Source: Pagrus major (lineage: Eukaryota > Chordata > Actinopteri > Spariformes > Sparidae). From it: a stretch of 64,000 bases of DNA. Where the stretch lies: the NCBI RefSeq assembly GCF_040436345.1, contig NC_133230.1, forward strand, positions 18,238,197 to 18,302,196. Direction: 5' to 3'. The position numbers and the translations under genes were made by a program. This document shows positions 1 to 12,200 of this stretch, in pieces. The notes under the pieces are model-generated. The model searched no databases and was not told the origin of the DNA. It was given only the letters and a program-made list of their open reading frames with translations. Position 1 is the stretch's first letter, and the number at the start of each line of letters is the position of its first letter.

Positions 1-3000
1 GCAGCACTCCCAGCAGGTGGCGCATTTTACCCTTAAAACAAACAATGCAGTTTGGTGTATGAGAAGAAGTTAAAATGCCCTTTGTGAAAAATTGAAATAT
101 GTTACAGGAAGTTACAGACTCACCTCATCAAGCTGATGACGATTCATGTCAATATGGCGCTTTATCACCCGGTCTAGGACCCTTACAGAGGACATGGACA
201 CTTACACTACTGTCATGGCTCTTCTCAAGAAGTTCATAGAAATCAGTCATAGAAGAAAATGACAAACCTGTCAGAGATGTGCCCCCTTGACAATATGTCC
301 TCTGTTACAGCAGAAATGAATTCAAGGTACATTAGTTCTTCTTCCCTGTCGATAAACAGATATTCATTATTTCAGATGGTTCTTAAAATTCACTTAAGCA
401 TCCTTACATAAATGGCAATATTCAAAAGCTCTATAAGCATCAGACATTTTCAAAGAGAACTTACTCTGCAGATACATTCTTCATCATGGGGGATTTTCTG
501 CTTCCTGGTGAGAGTCTAAAAGATGAGACTTTAATCTTTTAGAACTTTACACAGAAAAAGTAAAACTTTATGCTTAAAATTCAACACAGTATTTCAACTT
601 CATGATTTTACCTATAAGAGGAGTCAAAGAAATCACGGTCTCTGCTCTTGTTTGCTCGACTCTGTTGTCTAGATGCTGAGAGATGTGTGCCACTGAACTC
701 GTCCTCAGACCACTCATGCTCTGTAGTAAATCCCTGTAAACCAAAAAAGGACTGTAAAATGAAAAGGGATATTCAATATTGTCAAGGCTAACTTATAATC
801 AAATGCTGAATGTGGCTGTTAACACTTCAGTTACAGAGCTGTTTATAGGGACAATAAACCACGCAAGGACCTTGAGCAACATATGCTTACACCTAGCTAT
901 TTTTCATTGCCTTTTTTTGGATACTGTACTCCAGAATGTCATCCCACTAAGGCATGAGTCATTTCTTTAGCCTGTTATGAACCAGATCTTATACCCCTTT
1001 CACACTGGACAAAAAACACATTACCACCCACTAACATCTGGCTTTTGTCTTCAGTGGGAAAGGGTACAATCAATAAGTGTTCACTGGTCAAATGACTCAG
1101 CAGTAGTCACAAGTATTTATTGGCTCCAGCTTCAAATGGCAAGCTACTTTTAAAATTGCATTAGTAAACATAAAGTAGAAAGTTGCTGGCTACAGCTTCA
1201 CAAACAATAAACTCTAATAGCTACATTAGGGATAGACCAATTATAGGCCTGGCCCCTTATTATAATATGTGATGGACCGTTGCCATGACTTCAAAAAAGA
1301 AAAAAGAAAAAGTAAGACGCATAAGAAAATGTGCCAGAATAATCCAATGAAATACTCATAATTACCTGAGATGGCTCATACAGTTCTTGTGTGTGTTCCT
1401 TGGTTTTTGTGCTGTATAAAAAAGATAGAATTCAAGTTATTTTGTCACATTACACCACACGATGCACGTTACACAAATTGTTTTTAAGTCACATTGTAAG
1501 TGTTCGTAAGTACCTTCCACGATACGTCTCCTGTCGCATCAACCCTGACTGAGTGGATTCCTGAGTGTTTTTCCTCTGTGGTGCTCTGTAGTAGCGATAG
1601 TTTGACAGGTATGAACTCTTATCTGATTTCAGGGTCTTAGGGGTGAAAGGTTTGTCTTGGGTAAAGTTCTGTGAATGTTTCTGGAGCAAGTCGCCGCCGT
1701 ATGTCTTCTGAGAAGGGTCCTGGAAAGTCTTGTAGCTACTCTGTTCTCTTGAAGCTCCCAGCGAACAAGTTGACTGCTTTCTGTGTAAAGTCCCCTTTGG
1801 GCTCTGGTACTTTATTTCTGACACTTGGCGGGCGTGATGAAAGTGGTTCTGTGAGCCGACTTCAGACGATGGATAAACTATCTCCTTGGTGTGAAAGGAG
1901 GCGCCGAACCTTGGGCTGGAGACCATGGAGCTCCTTGAGCAGAGGTAGGGGCTGTCATCGTACTGCACAGATAATCTACTCTGAAAAGCAAACATGATAT
2001 TTTGAATCAGATATTTTTTACATGCTGAAATAGTCTGAATGACAAATAAATTTAGGCTTTGCATTTAAAGCCTTCAAACACTTGTGACTATTAAGTTTTC
2101 ATTGCCATGGCTGCTGCACAAGATTCGTTGGCATCACATGAACCAATGAAAAAAACATCAGTGACTCTGCTTTGATTTCTTACCTGGGCTGAAGAGCAAG
2201 AGGCTCTGCTATTCCTCTGTGAGAGAGAGTGGGCTGACTGAGGACGACCCCCTTTCCTCAACCGTTCCTGTCTGATCTGGTCTTTATCTGCAATGAGGCA
2301 AAGACAAATTGTGTAACTATTACTGGCAGCAAAGCAGTTTATAACATACCACCTTACACGTGTTAAGAAAGGCTCCTTTGGCTAATCCAACACAATCATA
2401 TAAACTAATTCTCAACACATCTCATGGATTATTCTGTGAAAAAATGTTGTAACACCTCAAATTACATCTCATAAACCTGCTGTGTGATCTGTTTCATGTC
2501 TTCAAATAACTAAGAGAACATGACTTTTACCATTAAAGATAAGCTGCATCCTGTAGTCAAATGTAATGAGTGGCTGTACTGTTGTATTGCTTATGCTCAT
2601 CAACCTCAAGTGGTGAGTTCAGAGAGGAAATTTGGGTTTTTGGTTTATCGCCGAGACACCAATTTATGGTTGTTAGTGGTTACATTTAGACAGCTGTAAA
2701 GCATTTAAACTAATTAATATGCTGTTGAAAACAATTGTGGCTGTGCTAAAATGAGAAATATGTTCCCTTTAAATTAAAAATGAGCACAAAAATGTAAGAT
2801 ACAACCTCATTTCAGCAGCTATAAAGTGTTTTGAGTAGAAGTAAGCAATATTTGATAATTGGGTACTTACACTTTACACTATGCATCAAGCTTTTGGGTA
2901 CTGAGGCATCAATGGCAGCTGTAGAAGAAGGAAACAAATGTAAGATCATGACATATTATTAGTCTAAGTATTATGCAACAGAGATACATGTCCTGCCATG

Positions 3001-4122
3001 TGGCTCACCTTTAGCTGAGTAAACCTTTTTGTAATGAGATACCATGTGGTCTTTAATGATGGACTGTGTTAACTTGCTGGAAGAGCGAGGGCAGAAAGCT
3101 GAAAACACAAGCCAGAGAACAACTTACAGTACACGTGAGAAAAATCTTATATTAGGAATTAGTGATCAACACTCATTTGACTTTTTTCACAATATCATAT
3201 TAGCATTGATCGATACTTACGGCTACTTTTCAAAGTCTGTCCTCTCACACCGGGGCTGCGCCCAAGTCCAGATGATACACTCCCTAAAATGAATGACAGT
3301 TTTGATAAACACTGAGGCATTTAAGTAATTTATCAAGCATAAAGCTTCTCAGATTTACTGTTCCCTTTTACTTTCTATATCTTTGTATATTGACAATACA
3401 ATCAAAAATCTATACGACAAGTCTTCAAATATCTTTTCAGTAATCATCTAAGTATTATTAGATTAATTAATAATACAAATAATAATCATCTTTAGTCAGG
3501 GTAAGTACTATTTGTCCAGTGTTAATACATTTGTGTACTGCCTCTGGTATGTAATCATTGTTTTTAGTAGGCTATACAATTGTTTTTCAATGTAAGATGA
3601 GAACATTTACTTAATGAACAAATATATAATGCAAACAATATCTAAACCATTTTCAACAAGTCTATTTCTAATCAGCAAAACATACTTGTGAGACATTTAT
3701 TTTTACATTTTTTAGATTTCTTTCATTTCGCTTGTTAATATAGTTTGGGTTTTAAGTAAAACACGTTAAAACGTTAATGTAAAATCTAACAATACTATGA
3801 AAATATTGAACAAATTTCAACTTAATGAACCAAAATAATGTAACTTCGCCTCAAGTTAGCTAGCGTTAACTGAGGCACTGTGTTACAAGCTAACGTTACT
3901 ATCTTGTTTATTGATTTCAAGTTTAGCTGAGTTATTTTCTAGATAAACCTGAAGCCATATTACTGAGTGTATAAGCTGTCGGCTTGAGTTTATCTCAGAG
4001 TTGCTGCCTTAGCACAATTTGCCCCCTTCTGCCGATTAACTAGCAGAATAGCTAGCTAATGCTAACAGTATTTACATACCTATTCTCGAGTCCATGATAA
4101 TGTTACACTCAGCGTATCCCAT
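1..4122 (-). CDS. spata7: spata7, spermatogenesis-associated protein 7 (12 coding exons, 3' end outside window)
   Basis: Ciliary protein; in mammals SPATA7 is a photoreceptor connecting-cilium component that works with RPGRIP1, and its loss causes retinal dystrophy (family knowledge). Exons in transcript order, minus strand: 4080-4122, 3221-3283, 3009-3098, 2871-2918, 2184-2287, 1514-1980, 1366-1411, 612-733, 465-515, 268-345, 124-181, 1-31 (cut by the window edge). All visible borders have AG/GT and the phases join into 400 codons without a stop. Matches to remembered human SPATA7: KDHMVSHYKKVYSAKAAID (exons 3-4), GGDLLQKHSQNFTQDKPFTP and LSNYRYYRAP (exon 6), EEEELMYLEF (exons 9-10), VIKRHIDMNRH (exon 11), KMRHLLGVL (exon 12). 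Two possible starts: 4122 (MGYAEC) or 4095 (MDSRIG, which resembles human MDGSRR). It lies head-to-head with kcnk10, as in human. Confidence 0.9.
1514..1980 (-). CDS. spata7: spata7 exon 6, largest exon
   Basis: A 467-nt coding exon between an acceptor at 1981-1982 and a donor at 1512-1513. It encodes a Ser- and basic-rich, low-complexity stretch ending in the best-conserved block of the family (GDLLQKHSQNF, FTPKTLKSD, LSNYRYYRAPQRK). The reading frame stays open for about 50 codons beyond both splice sites, so the raw ORF looks like a small intronless gene; the splice sites and flanking exons show it is not one. Confidence 0.88.
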
Positions 4123-4340
4123 TTTCCTCAGAAATACTTTGAGGCAGCGACGGCAGAACTCGGTGACATCCAGAAGCTACAGTGTATTCAGCTATAAACA
4201 TTTTAACGCTGTGAGATAATCAAGTATTGTGAAGGTAACGACCTAATGCTAGCTTACTATAAGCAGATGAGGAGCTAGCCAAAGCTTCCCCGTCGCCATG
4301 CTGGTTGCTATGATTGCCTTCGTCATCACGCTCATGCGTA
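4123..4340 (-). promoter_or_regulatory. spata7 5'UTR / promoter area
   Basis: Sequence immediately upstream of the first spata7 codon. It is richer in CpG and G+C than its surroundings (for example around 4290-4370) and has no repeat that I recognise. A promoter here is inferred from position only; no TATA box was seen and the transcription start is not determined. Confidence 0.35.
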
Positions 4341-6900
4341 AGGGAAGGACACGCCCACACCCACCCCTCAGCATCTTTGAATGGGAAAAGTGAGGTGAAT
4401 TAACAACATGGCAAAAAAAGTATAAACTCAGGATTAAATAAAGTCCAATATATTAATATGTATCTAGAAAATTTGTCAAACAATGAGTGTTTGACTTTAT
4501 TTGAATCCAAATCATAGAAAAGTAGACAAAATGACTAACATCCCACACAAATACTTGTGTGTTTCAACATTGTGGGATTTCTGGGTGTGGACATGATATT
4601 TTTGGAGCCACAGTTTGACTATTAGTCAAACAGGATGAAGCAAGCAGAGACAATTCGAGGCCAATAAACTACAGGAAAAGCCAGCCTATTGTCCTTGTTG
4701 CTCATAAAACACAGTGACACATGTTCTGGAGCCACTGCCAATTAAGAGCAGGATTAACATGGGAAAATGGCCTTGTTCTTGCACTAATATACATTTTTAT
4801 ACAATTGTCGTCCCAATAATGCAGTTATTTGAATTTGTTTGTGGGAGAGACAAGACAGCAGCTAGAAATTATTTCTTCTGAACAGCTCTCAAGGGCCTGG
4901 AGACAGTAAAATTGATCTACAGCACATGACACGTTCCGGGAACGCCTGAATCAGAGTCTCCAACATCAAGATGAGTAGAGACAGTAGGACAAGGAAATAT
5001 GACTTAATGCATTTTGTGGCTTTAGTTTATCATTAGAAAATGGGACTTACTGACAATTAACAGAAGAATGTCATATTTCTCCTTCAATTAGTGACAAAAG
5101 ATAGACATTACCAGTGTTGTACACAATTCTTACAATTACAGGCAAGACCATTTTCACAACAGGCCTTTAGACTTGTTATAAAAGACACAAGAACTTTGAT
5201 TGTTCTATCCGACTGCTTCAGCATGCACAATATCGACCAGATGCACAATGTTTATGAATAATCATGAGATGGCTGGTAGCCAGTCTTGTTTATTACCGGT
5301 GTGCTGTTTTTCAGGGCAGTTTATGATACATACACCATCTGGCCGGCTGAAAACAGAAACCACCACAGTTGCCTCGGTTTTAGCAATAGAGTGGAAAATG
5401 GACCAATATAGGAAAACACAGTGCAACAAATATAAATTCTGATTCAACTGAGCGCATATAAGTCATGAGAACATTCTGTCAGCAGCATATTGTTAATGCT
5501 GCCGCGTTTCTTGTATTGTTTGAAGGACCTTTTAACCCCTCACGTCATTTACCAGCTAAGGACTGTACTTAACAGTAGAGCGACAATAGTTGTGTGACAT
5601 ACAATATGTGAAACAGACTTTTTGAAAAGCATAGTAGTAGTTGTTTTTTTTTATTTAACAGTTTGGTTTTGCTGCACTCTCAAATGAACGACACTTGGCA
5701 ATAACTCATGTTTTCTCATGCTGTTAAAAACCTGTAAACACCAGTGGGATTATAACTGTATATACAGGATTTAAACAGGGCTTTATTTTCAATTATGATG
5801 AGCTGAGGAAATAGATGATAAATGTAAATGGATGTGGACCCAAAATCTTGATGTTGTCTCTCTATCATTTTTACCTTTATCATTTTTTACAACTTTAACA
5901 TGCAGTGATAACTACTATTTGTTACACCTGTGTTTAGCAAATAAACTTTAGTTCTTCATTTTTATATTGGATCTGATTGTTTCAAATCTACTGATTGTTG
6001 TCACTTATTGCCAGACAGCCACGGCTTTATTTCTCATGGCTGTTACAGTCAGCATCATCTCTTAAATCCCTTCTCTAAACTCACCTTCACATGAAGTCAT
6101 TTTGCGCTTTTACTCTTTTTCTCTCTCATTGATTTTATTGATTATACATTTATTATAAATGTATGACACAGACTCACTGGCTGCTGGTGGTTAAGCCTAC
6201 TTATTTCCACACTACTGTACAAACACTTACTTGTACTACTTAATGTACCTATTATATATACTATATTTAAAATATGATATGTATACTACTGTCCATGCTG
6301 CATATATCTGACCTTTAGTACATTGATATTTACATTCCTGTCTCTACTGCATATGTCTGATGTAGTGTATGTGTCTTGGTACTATGTGACAATAAAGTTG
6401 AATCAATTCTAATCTTATTAAATTTATTTAACCAATAAGTCACTGAAGGTCTCTTTTTTTAAAATTTTGTGTTTGTTTTTCCCCGGTTAGTCTACTTCCT
6501 CTTGCTAACATTTTGCATTCTCTTTCCTTTTGTGTCTAAAGAAATTAGTTTTTGTTGTAAAATCTGTAAAATAAAGCATTTGCGAGTGAATATTATTAAC
6601 AGTGACATGACTTTGACAAAAATAAAACAAAGCTCTCAAGCATTTTTCATGTCTTTGCAAGCTGAATTTCACCCAGTCCATTGAAATGAATGGGAATCAA
6701 GGGCTGCTTATTAAATTCATGCAAGTAATGCTTGGATGTGCCCACAAAAACACTTAAAACAAGAGATTTTTTAAATGCACACTTAATCTGGCAACTTGCA
6801 ACACCTGTAGGACATTTCAGTTTCATTATCATCGAAAACAAAAGTGCAAAGTTTCTGGTTAAACAAGCCTGCAAGCCTGGACGAGTCTCTCATTTCCCGA
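4341..6900. other. intergenic region between divergent spata7 and kcnk10
   Basis: About 2.6 kb with no supportable coding exon; the short ORFs lack splice context or family resemblance. The stretch at about 6190-6410 looks like the 3' end of a retroposon (runs of 'tgcatatatctg'-type text ending in AATAAAGTTGAAT). The rest is AT-rich and unremarkable. Confidence 0.5.
6190..6410 (+). repeat. LINE-type 3' tail fragment (probable)
   Basis: AT-rich sequence with alternating 'tactactg', 'catatctga' and 'tgtctct' words, ending in a polyadenylation-like AATAAAGTTGAATC. This resembles the 3' ends of fish non-LTR elements. No coding remnant is visible, so the class is uncertain. Confidence 0.35.
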
Positions 6901-6935
6901 AAATAATTTGGCTGAGCTGGTTAGAAATGGCTCCC

Positions 6936-6943
6936 TATAAAAG
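6936..6943 (+). promoter_or_regulatory. candidate TATA box upstream of kcnk10
   Basis: TATAAAAG lies about 790 nt upstream of the kcnk10 start codon, in a locally more GC-rich stretch. It could set the start of a long 5'UTR. The assignment rests on motif and position only, and KCNK10 is known to use alternative first exons, so other promoters may exist. Confidence 0.3.
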
Positions 6944-7724
6944 GCAGCCACATTATCTGAATTGCAGTTTAGGGGGGGTCTGACGGGTTGAAGGAGGAGG
7001 TGACTTGTTCATAAATAATGCACCCTTTCTCATACATGTGAATGATGTAATGGTTCGAGTCTGCTGCTGATTTGGCGTACACATCTCCGACTTGCCGCCC
7101 TGCGCCATGTGCTCAGTCACCGGTTGCCAAACGATGAGAGGATAATCCTGTTTTTTTGGGGGGGAAACAAGACAAGAGTGAGTATTAATCAACGGTTTAT
7201 ATAAATGAATGAAAATGTATCTGATGCAATGCTAGAAGCGTATTCCCTCCAGCTAATTCCAGTGAAAGGCAGGTGGAGCGGTGCGCTTTGGGAATGGAAA
7301 GGGAGGAGAGCACCCATCCTCCGTTGTTCTCCTGCTGGGTTAACGCGCGGGTAAAGTTGCTCATTTGGACGCAACCGGGCTGTGTTTGAGGTCCGGATCA
7401 CTGGGGGTGCATGTGGGTGTGCGTGAGGGTGAGAAGGGATGTGGTTTCGGTGATGGGCTCACAAGTATCTGAGTCCGTCAGGCGAACACCACGCGTCCAA
7501 GCGAGGTGGAGAAAAAAGGAGGAGGGGGGGTACAGCAGAGCAGAGGCAGACAATGCGGTTTTGCGATGCGTTTATTGCTCCGTACAATTTACTCCCACAT
7601 TCTCGAAAACATGGTGAGCCGAAGACGTGGGAGAAGAATTCCTCGTGATCTGGCTTTTTTTCTTATATTTTTATAATCGCACTGAATACATTCCTCTACG
7701 ATTTGACTGAGAACAAAAACAGAG

Positions 7725-7779
7725 ATGAAATTTCCAATAGAAACCCCAAGGAAACAAGTTAACTGGGACCCTGAACAAG
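7725..7779 (+). CDS. kcnk10: kcnk10 exon 1 (N-terminus, 18 codons + 1 nt)
   Basis: Encodes [18 protein letters not shown], nearly identical to the N-terminus of one human KCNK10 isoform, which decides the start. The donor is CAAG|GTGGGT at 7779/7780. The first exons of other isoforms were not found. Confidence 0.88.
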
Positions 7780-9211
7780 GTGGGTTAATGCTGCTTTTTT
7801 TTTAATTGTCTGATAACTTAAGATATTTGTCATTTAGTAGCACTAATATTCTGAGCTGCATCCCATGGAGATACCTGAGACACACAAAAAAATCCCATCA
7901 GGCTGTTATTCTCCTGCTTGCACACTTGCTCACGATTTCTTCTTAAGTATTTTGTTTGTTTGACTTTTTTTTTTTTTTAATTGTATGTTTCCATTCTACA
8001 AAGAGGAGCCTTAACACAAGACAAAGCGGTTGGGGGTATTTCTTTATTCTCCATCCTCCTTGTGCTCAGCTGTGGAAGGCAGCGCTGCTGGGCGCGGAGC
8101 TACAAACGCGTAAAGGCAGCAGGAACAACCAGGGGGGAAGCGGAAGAGATATCACAATAAAAGCATGTAAAGTTGTTGTTTTAACAACAATGTTGCTAGA
8201 TATAAATCATCTGCATGAGGCGTTGATTACCTCCAACAGAGAGGTTATGTTTTGACTCGTAGCTGTTCATTGGTTGGTTGCGTGGTTGGTTTGTGACCAA
8301 GATTACACAAAACCTACTGGACGTATCTCCACGAAACTTGGATGGAGAACTGGTCTCAGCCCAGAATAGACTCATGTAACTTTTGGTGAGGATAGGATAA
8401 ACAAACAGATCCAGGAATTTTTTTCTCACTTCCTTTATATAACATTGTGAGATAAGGCGTTTTTTCAAAATTTCTGCCAATTTCTCAGGGAATTATACAT
8501 TCTCATGATGAAAACTGTCAGGCGTGTTTAGGTGGTTGGTATCTATGAGTGAGTACAAAAGGGGACTGTTGGGCCTAGATGGAAGTAGGCACTCTACTGA
8601 GTGCCAGTCTCATTTCCAACTTTGGGTGGCTGTGGCTCAGGAGGTAGAGCGGTCATTCACTAATCAGTTGGTTGGTAGTTCAATTCCTGGTCATTCCTTG
8701 TAAAGTGATTTAAGTGGTTGCAAAGATTAGTTAAACGCTGTATAAATGCTGTATAATATGTCAATTTAGAGGTTTTATTTTGAAATGGCTTTCTCCCGGA
8801 AGTCGTGCGTCATTCTGGCTGGCTTGACGGTTAATTTGGAGGCTCAGCTGGTGATTCAAACGCCTACAACCTGTCTAGTGCGATAGGGAATAACTGAGCC
8901 AAGGGCCGACCTGAGCCAACCCAAATTTCGCCCTCGTGTTTACTACTACTACACTTTTATTTTGCTTTTTGCTCATCAGTGGGTAAATAATGCCACTGCA
9001 CACCTAATATGCAGCTGAAATGCTGACAGACTGAAGTGCTACAACAACTGCGCCTCACAAAACAGTTTGGGAAATGGTTGATGAAACATTTTTAAGATGC
9101 TCATTATATGTTGTCCATTCTTTTTGAGGCTGAACTGAGGAACATCTCCTGATTATCTCTGAATATTTCCTGTGTTTTTGGCCAGACATGCTGGAGACAG
9201 AGAGTCAGGGC

Positions 9212-9262
<51 letters not shown>

Positions 9263-12200
9263 CAGATAGTATCAGATAAAAAGCACTGCTTTCCACTCAG
9301 GCCTTATTTAATTTGCAAAAATCAATATGAGGCAAGTTCAGTGGTTCGAAAAGGATTTTAGATTAATGCCACCCAGCCTCGGAAATCTGAAATGCAAACC
9401 AAATTATTCACATCGCAGTTTGGAGTTTTGCTCCTCTTGTTTTAAATTCAGAATTTTATTCTTTTAGCTTTTGTTTCATCACTTCTTTTTTTAAATCCCC
9501 TCAATTAGATACAGCTTTCTGAACTGCCCTACAGTGTAAAGCCGCTGCTGCCCGGCTGCATGGAGCTGATTTATTCAATTTTCACTCACCCACAAGATGA
9601 GATGAAAAGCAATTAATGTCTCACTGAGACTAGTTATGGACTTGGAATTCATTCATAGATGTTCCACTGCATCCGTCAAAACGACTGCACCAAAAACAGC
9701 AGAAGACGTTGCTGATGCGGGGTCTCTCTGCTGCCTCACCTCTCAGTCTTAATTTTTCTAATTCATCTCATGTTCTAAAAATAGACTGCGGCCGCCGCCC
9801 TTAAAGCCATGTATTGTAAATTGAAAGTGGCAGTTTTGCACCTTCCTAAGCTTGTGACACCACTTTGCTGTTATTGATTCACTCATGATATTGGGATTAT
9901 CTAACAAGATTCATAGCTCCTGGATCAGAGAATGAGACACTTCCTGGATGTCCTTGACTCATCAGGGTGGGGCGTGTTTGAGTGCATACATTTTACTCAG
10001 CACATCCCATAAGTGATACTATGCCATTAAGCCAAAGAGTGCCTCCCCTCAGACGAATCAATTCCTTATTCCCACCTTCCAGAGTTGCACCACTGTACAC
10101 AACAGGCTCCGCCCATGGCTCAGAGGCACGCCACGCAATCTGAAAGAGGTGGGGGCGTCAGGGGTGAAGGCCGGAGCTCTGAATAGCTTATATAGAGCTT
10201 TATACACACTAAAGGAATCTAAATTTGGCCGCCTCCAAGGTGGTGCTTGCCACTTGGTTGACCCGCTCTGGCACACATCCGTTTATTATAAAACCCCCAT
10301 CCAGGAGCCAATGACTGAAAGTGGCACTCTTCCCTCTCTAACAGTCTATTAGAAAAATTGCATCCTGCTCCCCAGCAGAAAGGATATCAGTTTTCACCTC
10401 TGCCTGGTAACACTGTAAGGTGTTAGCGTATTTTAAATATTTGTAATTTCTTTGTTCATGTACTCCACAGGCAATCATTTTATTATTGCTTCTAATTCAG
10501 GATGTTTTCCATGTTTTTTTTCCATTCATTACATTAATTAAATGGTGTAGGTTTGCTGCATTAGTAATTAAGGCACTTTTGAGGCTCCATTTCACGGCAC
10601 TAATGGCTTTTACATGCAGAATTCAATATACAAACTCTCAGCATGACGAGATGCTGCGATGACGAAGAGGCTTTGACACAGCTGGCATTTGCACCGATAG
10701 CTTTGAGTGCCGGTTTTGTGAAGAGCCCTTTATTTGCTCAGAGTAATGGAAGGAAATCACCTTTTAATGCTTCATACTGGAGGTCATGGATTTCCAATGG
10801 TTGTAGTGAGCTTGTGTTTATGTCCTTGTAAAGTCCAAACCAGTGTGAGGATTTCTGCTTCACAAGGACTCGCAACACTGTGATTCTCCCTTTAAGATGA
10901 TTTACTTTTTACATTTAGAGAAAGCACAATGTTTCAAGCCCTTCCTCCTCTTTCCCACAGAGGTAGACTATTATAATTTGGTGAGATTTATCAGAACATT
11001 TCTGGAAGAGGATAGAAATTTTCTACTCTAGACTCAAAACAAACAAACAAACAAACTGTATGACAAAAAAGAAAATAACATAATATACATATTTAGACTC
11101 TTCATGATTATACAAAATATCCTTTGCTGACTAGTATTTATCCAACCAATGTTAAAAGAGTTAACTGAGGGAGCCCGCACAACACAATTGCACACTTTTT
11201 AAACTTTGTTTATGTTTGCAGGCTCCTTCTAACCGTATTTCCCTCTGAGGACATATTGTTTATTTAGTTATGGAAATACTGTATATCAGAGTTTATAATA
11301 ATACCTTATTGATATTGTAAATGTTACCTTTCTGAGTTCGAATGTCCTTTTCAAAACTACATAGTGCACCTCTGGGCTACTTTGGGCCTGAAATAATACA
11401 AATCTCTATCATTCTACTTTGTCTTGGGGAAGATGAAATCTTTCATAAACTAGTGTCCCTTTGGGGTAACAAATTAACATATGAGCCAAGTGAAAGCTTT
11501 AAGGTGGAGGAAAATACTGTAAATAAACTCCCTCCATGCATTCATTTTCATTTTCTTATTATTTGCAACGGGCTTGTTATCACAGAGAGGGAAAACTGAG
11601 GGATTTGTAAACACACCAACACTAGAAATAGCCTGTCAATCTCACTTAAAAAGCCTCAAAGACTGCCTCGAAAACAACTTCTGTCTTCACATTTTTCAGT
11701 CTGTAGCAGGGCCTTCAGCCAGTGATTAGAACAGTATGTTCATTTTTATTCGCCTAAAAAAAAAAAAAAAAATCAGAATCACTTCCAGGAGATACAGAAT
11801 GGCTGTTTCTGTTTTGGCATCCTTCAATATCAAACTGAGACATAAACTAATCTTCTCTTCCCTCTCCTTTCTTTTCCAGTGGCGGTCCAGACCAACCTGG
11901 TCCCTCCAAAAAAGGCCCAGTCTGGCGCGGCCAAGTCCAGTCTGGTCCAGGCCAGTGTGGCCACCATGCAGAACCCCATGGGCTGTGATCCGAAGGCCAG
12001 CGGTCACTGTCCACTGCCGCGCCTGTCCATTTCCTCCCGCTCTGCCAGCGTGGTGGCCAGCATGGACGCCAGCTGCGACGGCATGGCTGCGGCGCTCCAC
12101 TCAGTGATGAAGTGGAAGACGGTTCTGGCGGTGTTCGTCGTGGTCCTCATCTACCTGATTTGCGGAGGTCTGGCATTCCACGCACTGGAGCAGCCGTTTG

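Noticed and set aside
1671-1997. 108-codon plus-strand ORF
   Set aside because: It is the antisense shadow of spata7 exon 6, which has splice sites and family motifs on the minus strand.
8623-8700. Possible tRNA gene
   Set aside because: A and B boxes are present but there is no full cloverleaf; the downstream tail shows it is a SINE.
11726-12107. ORFs on both strands over kcnk10 exon 2
   Set aside because: Alternative-frame readings of a GC-rich coding exon.
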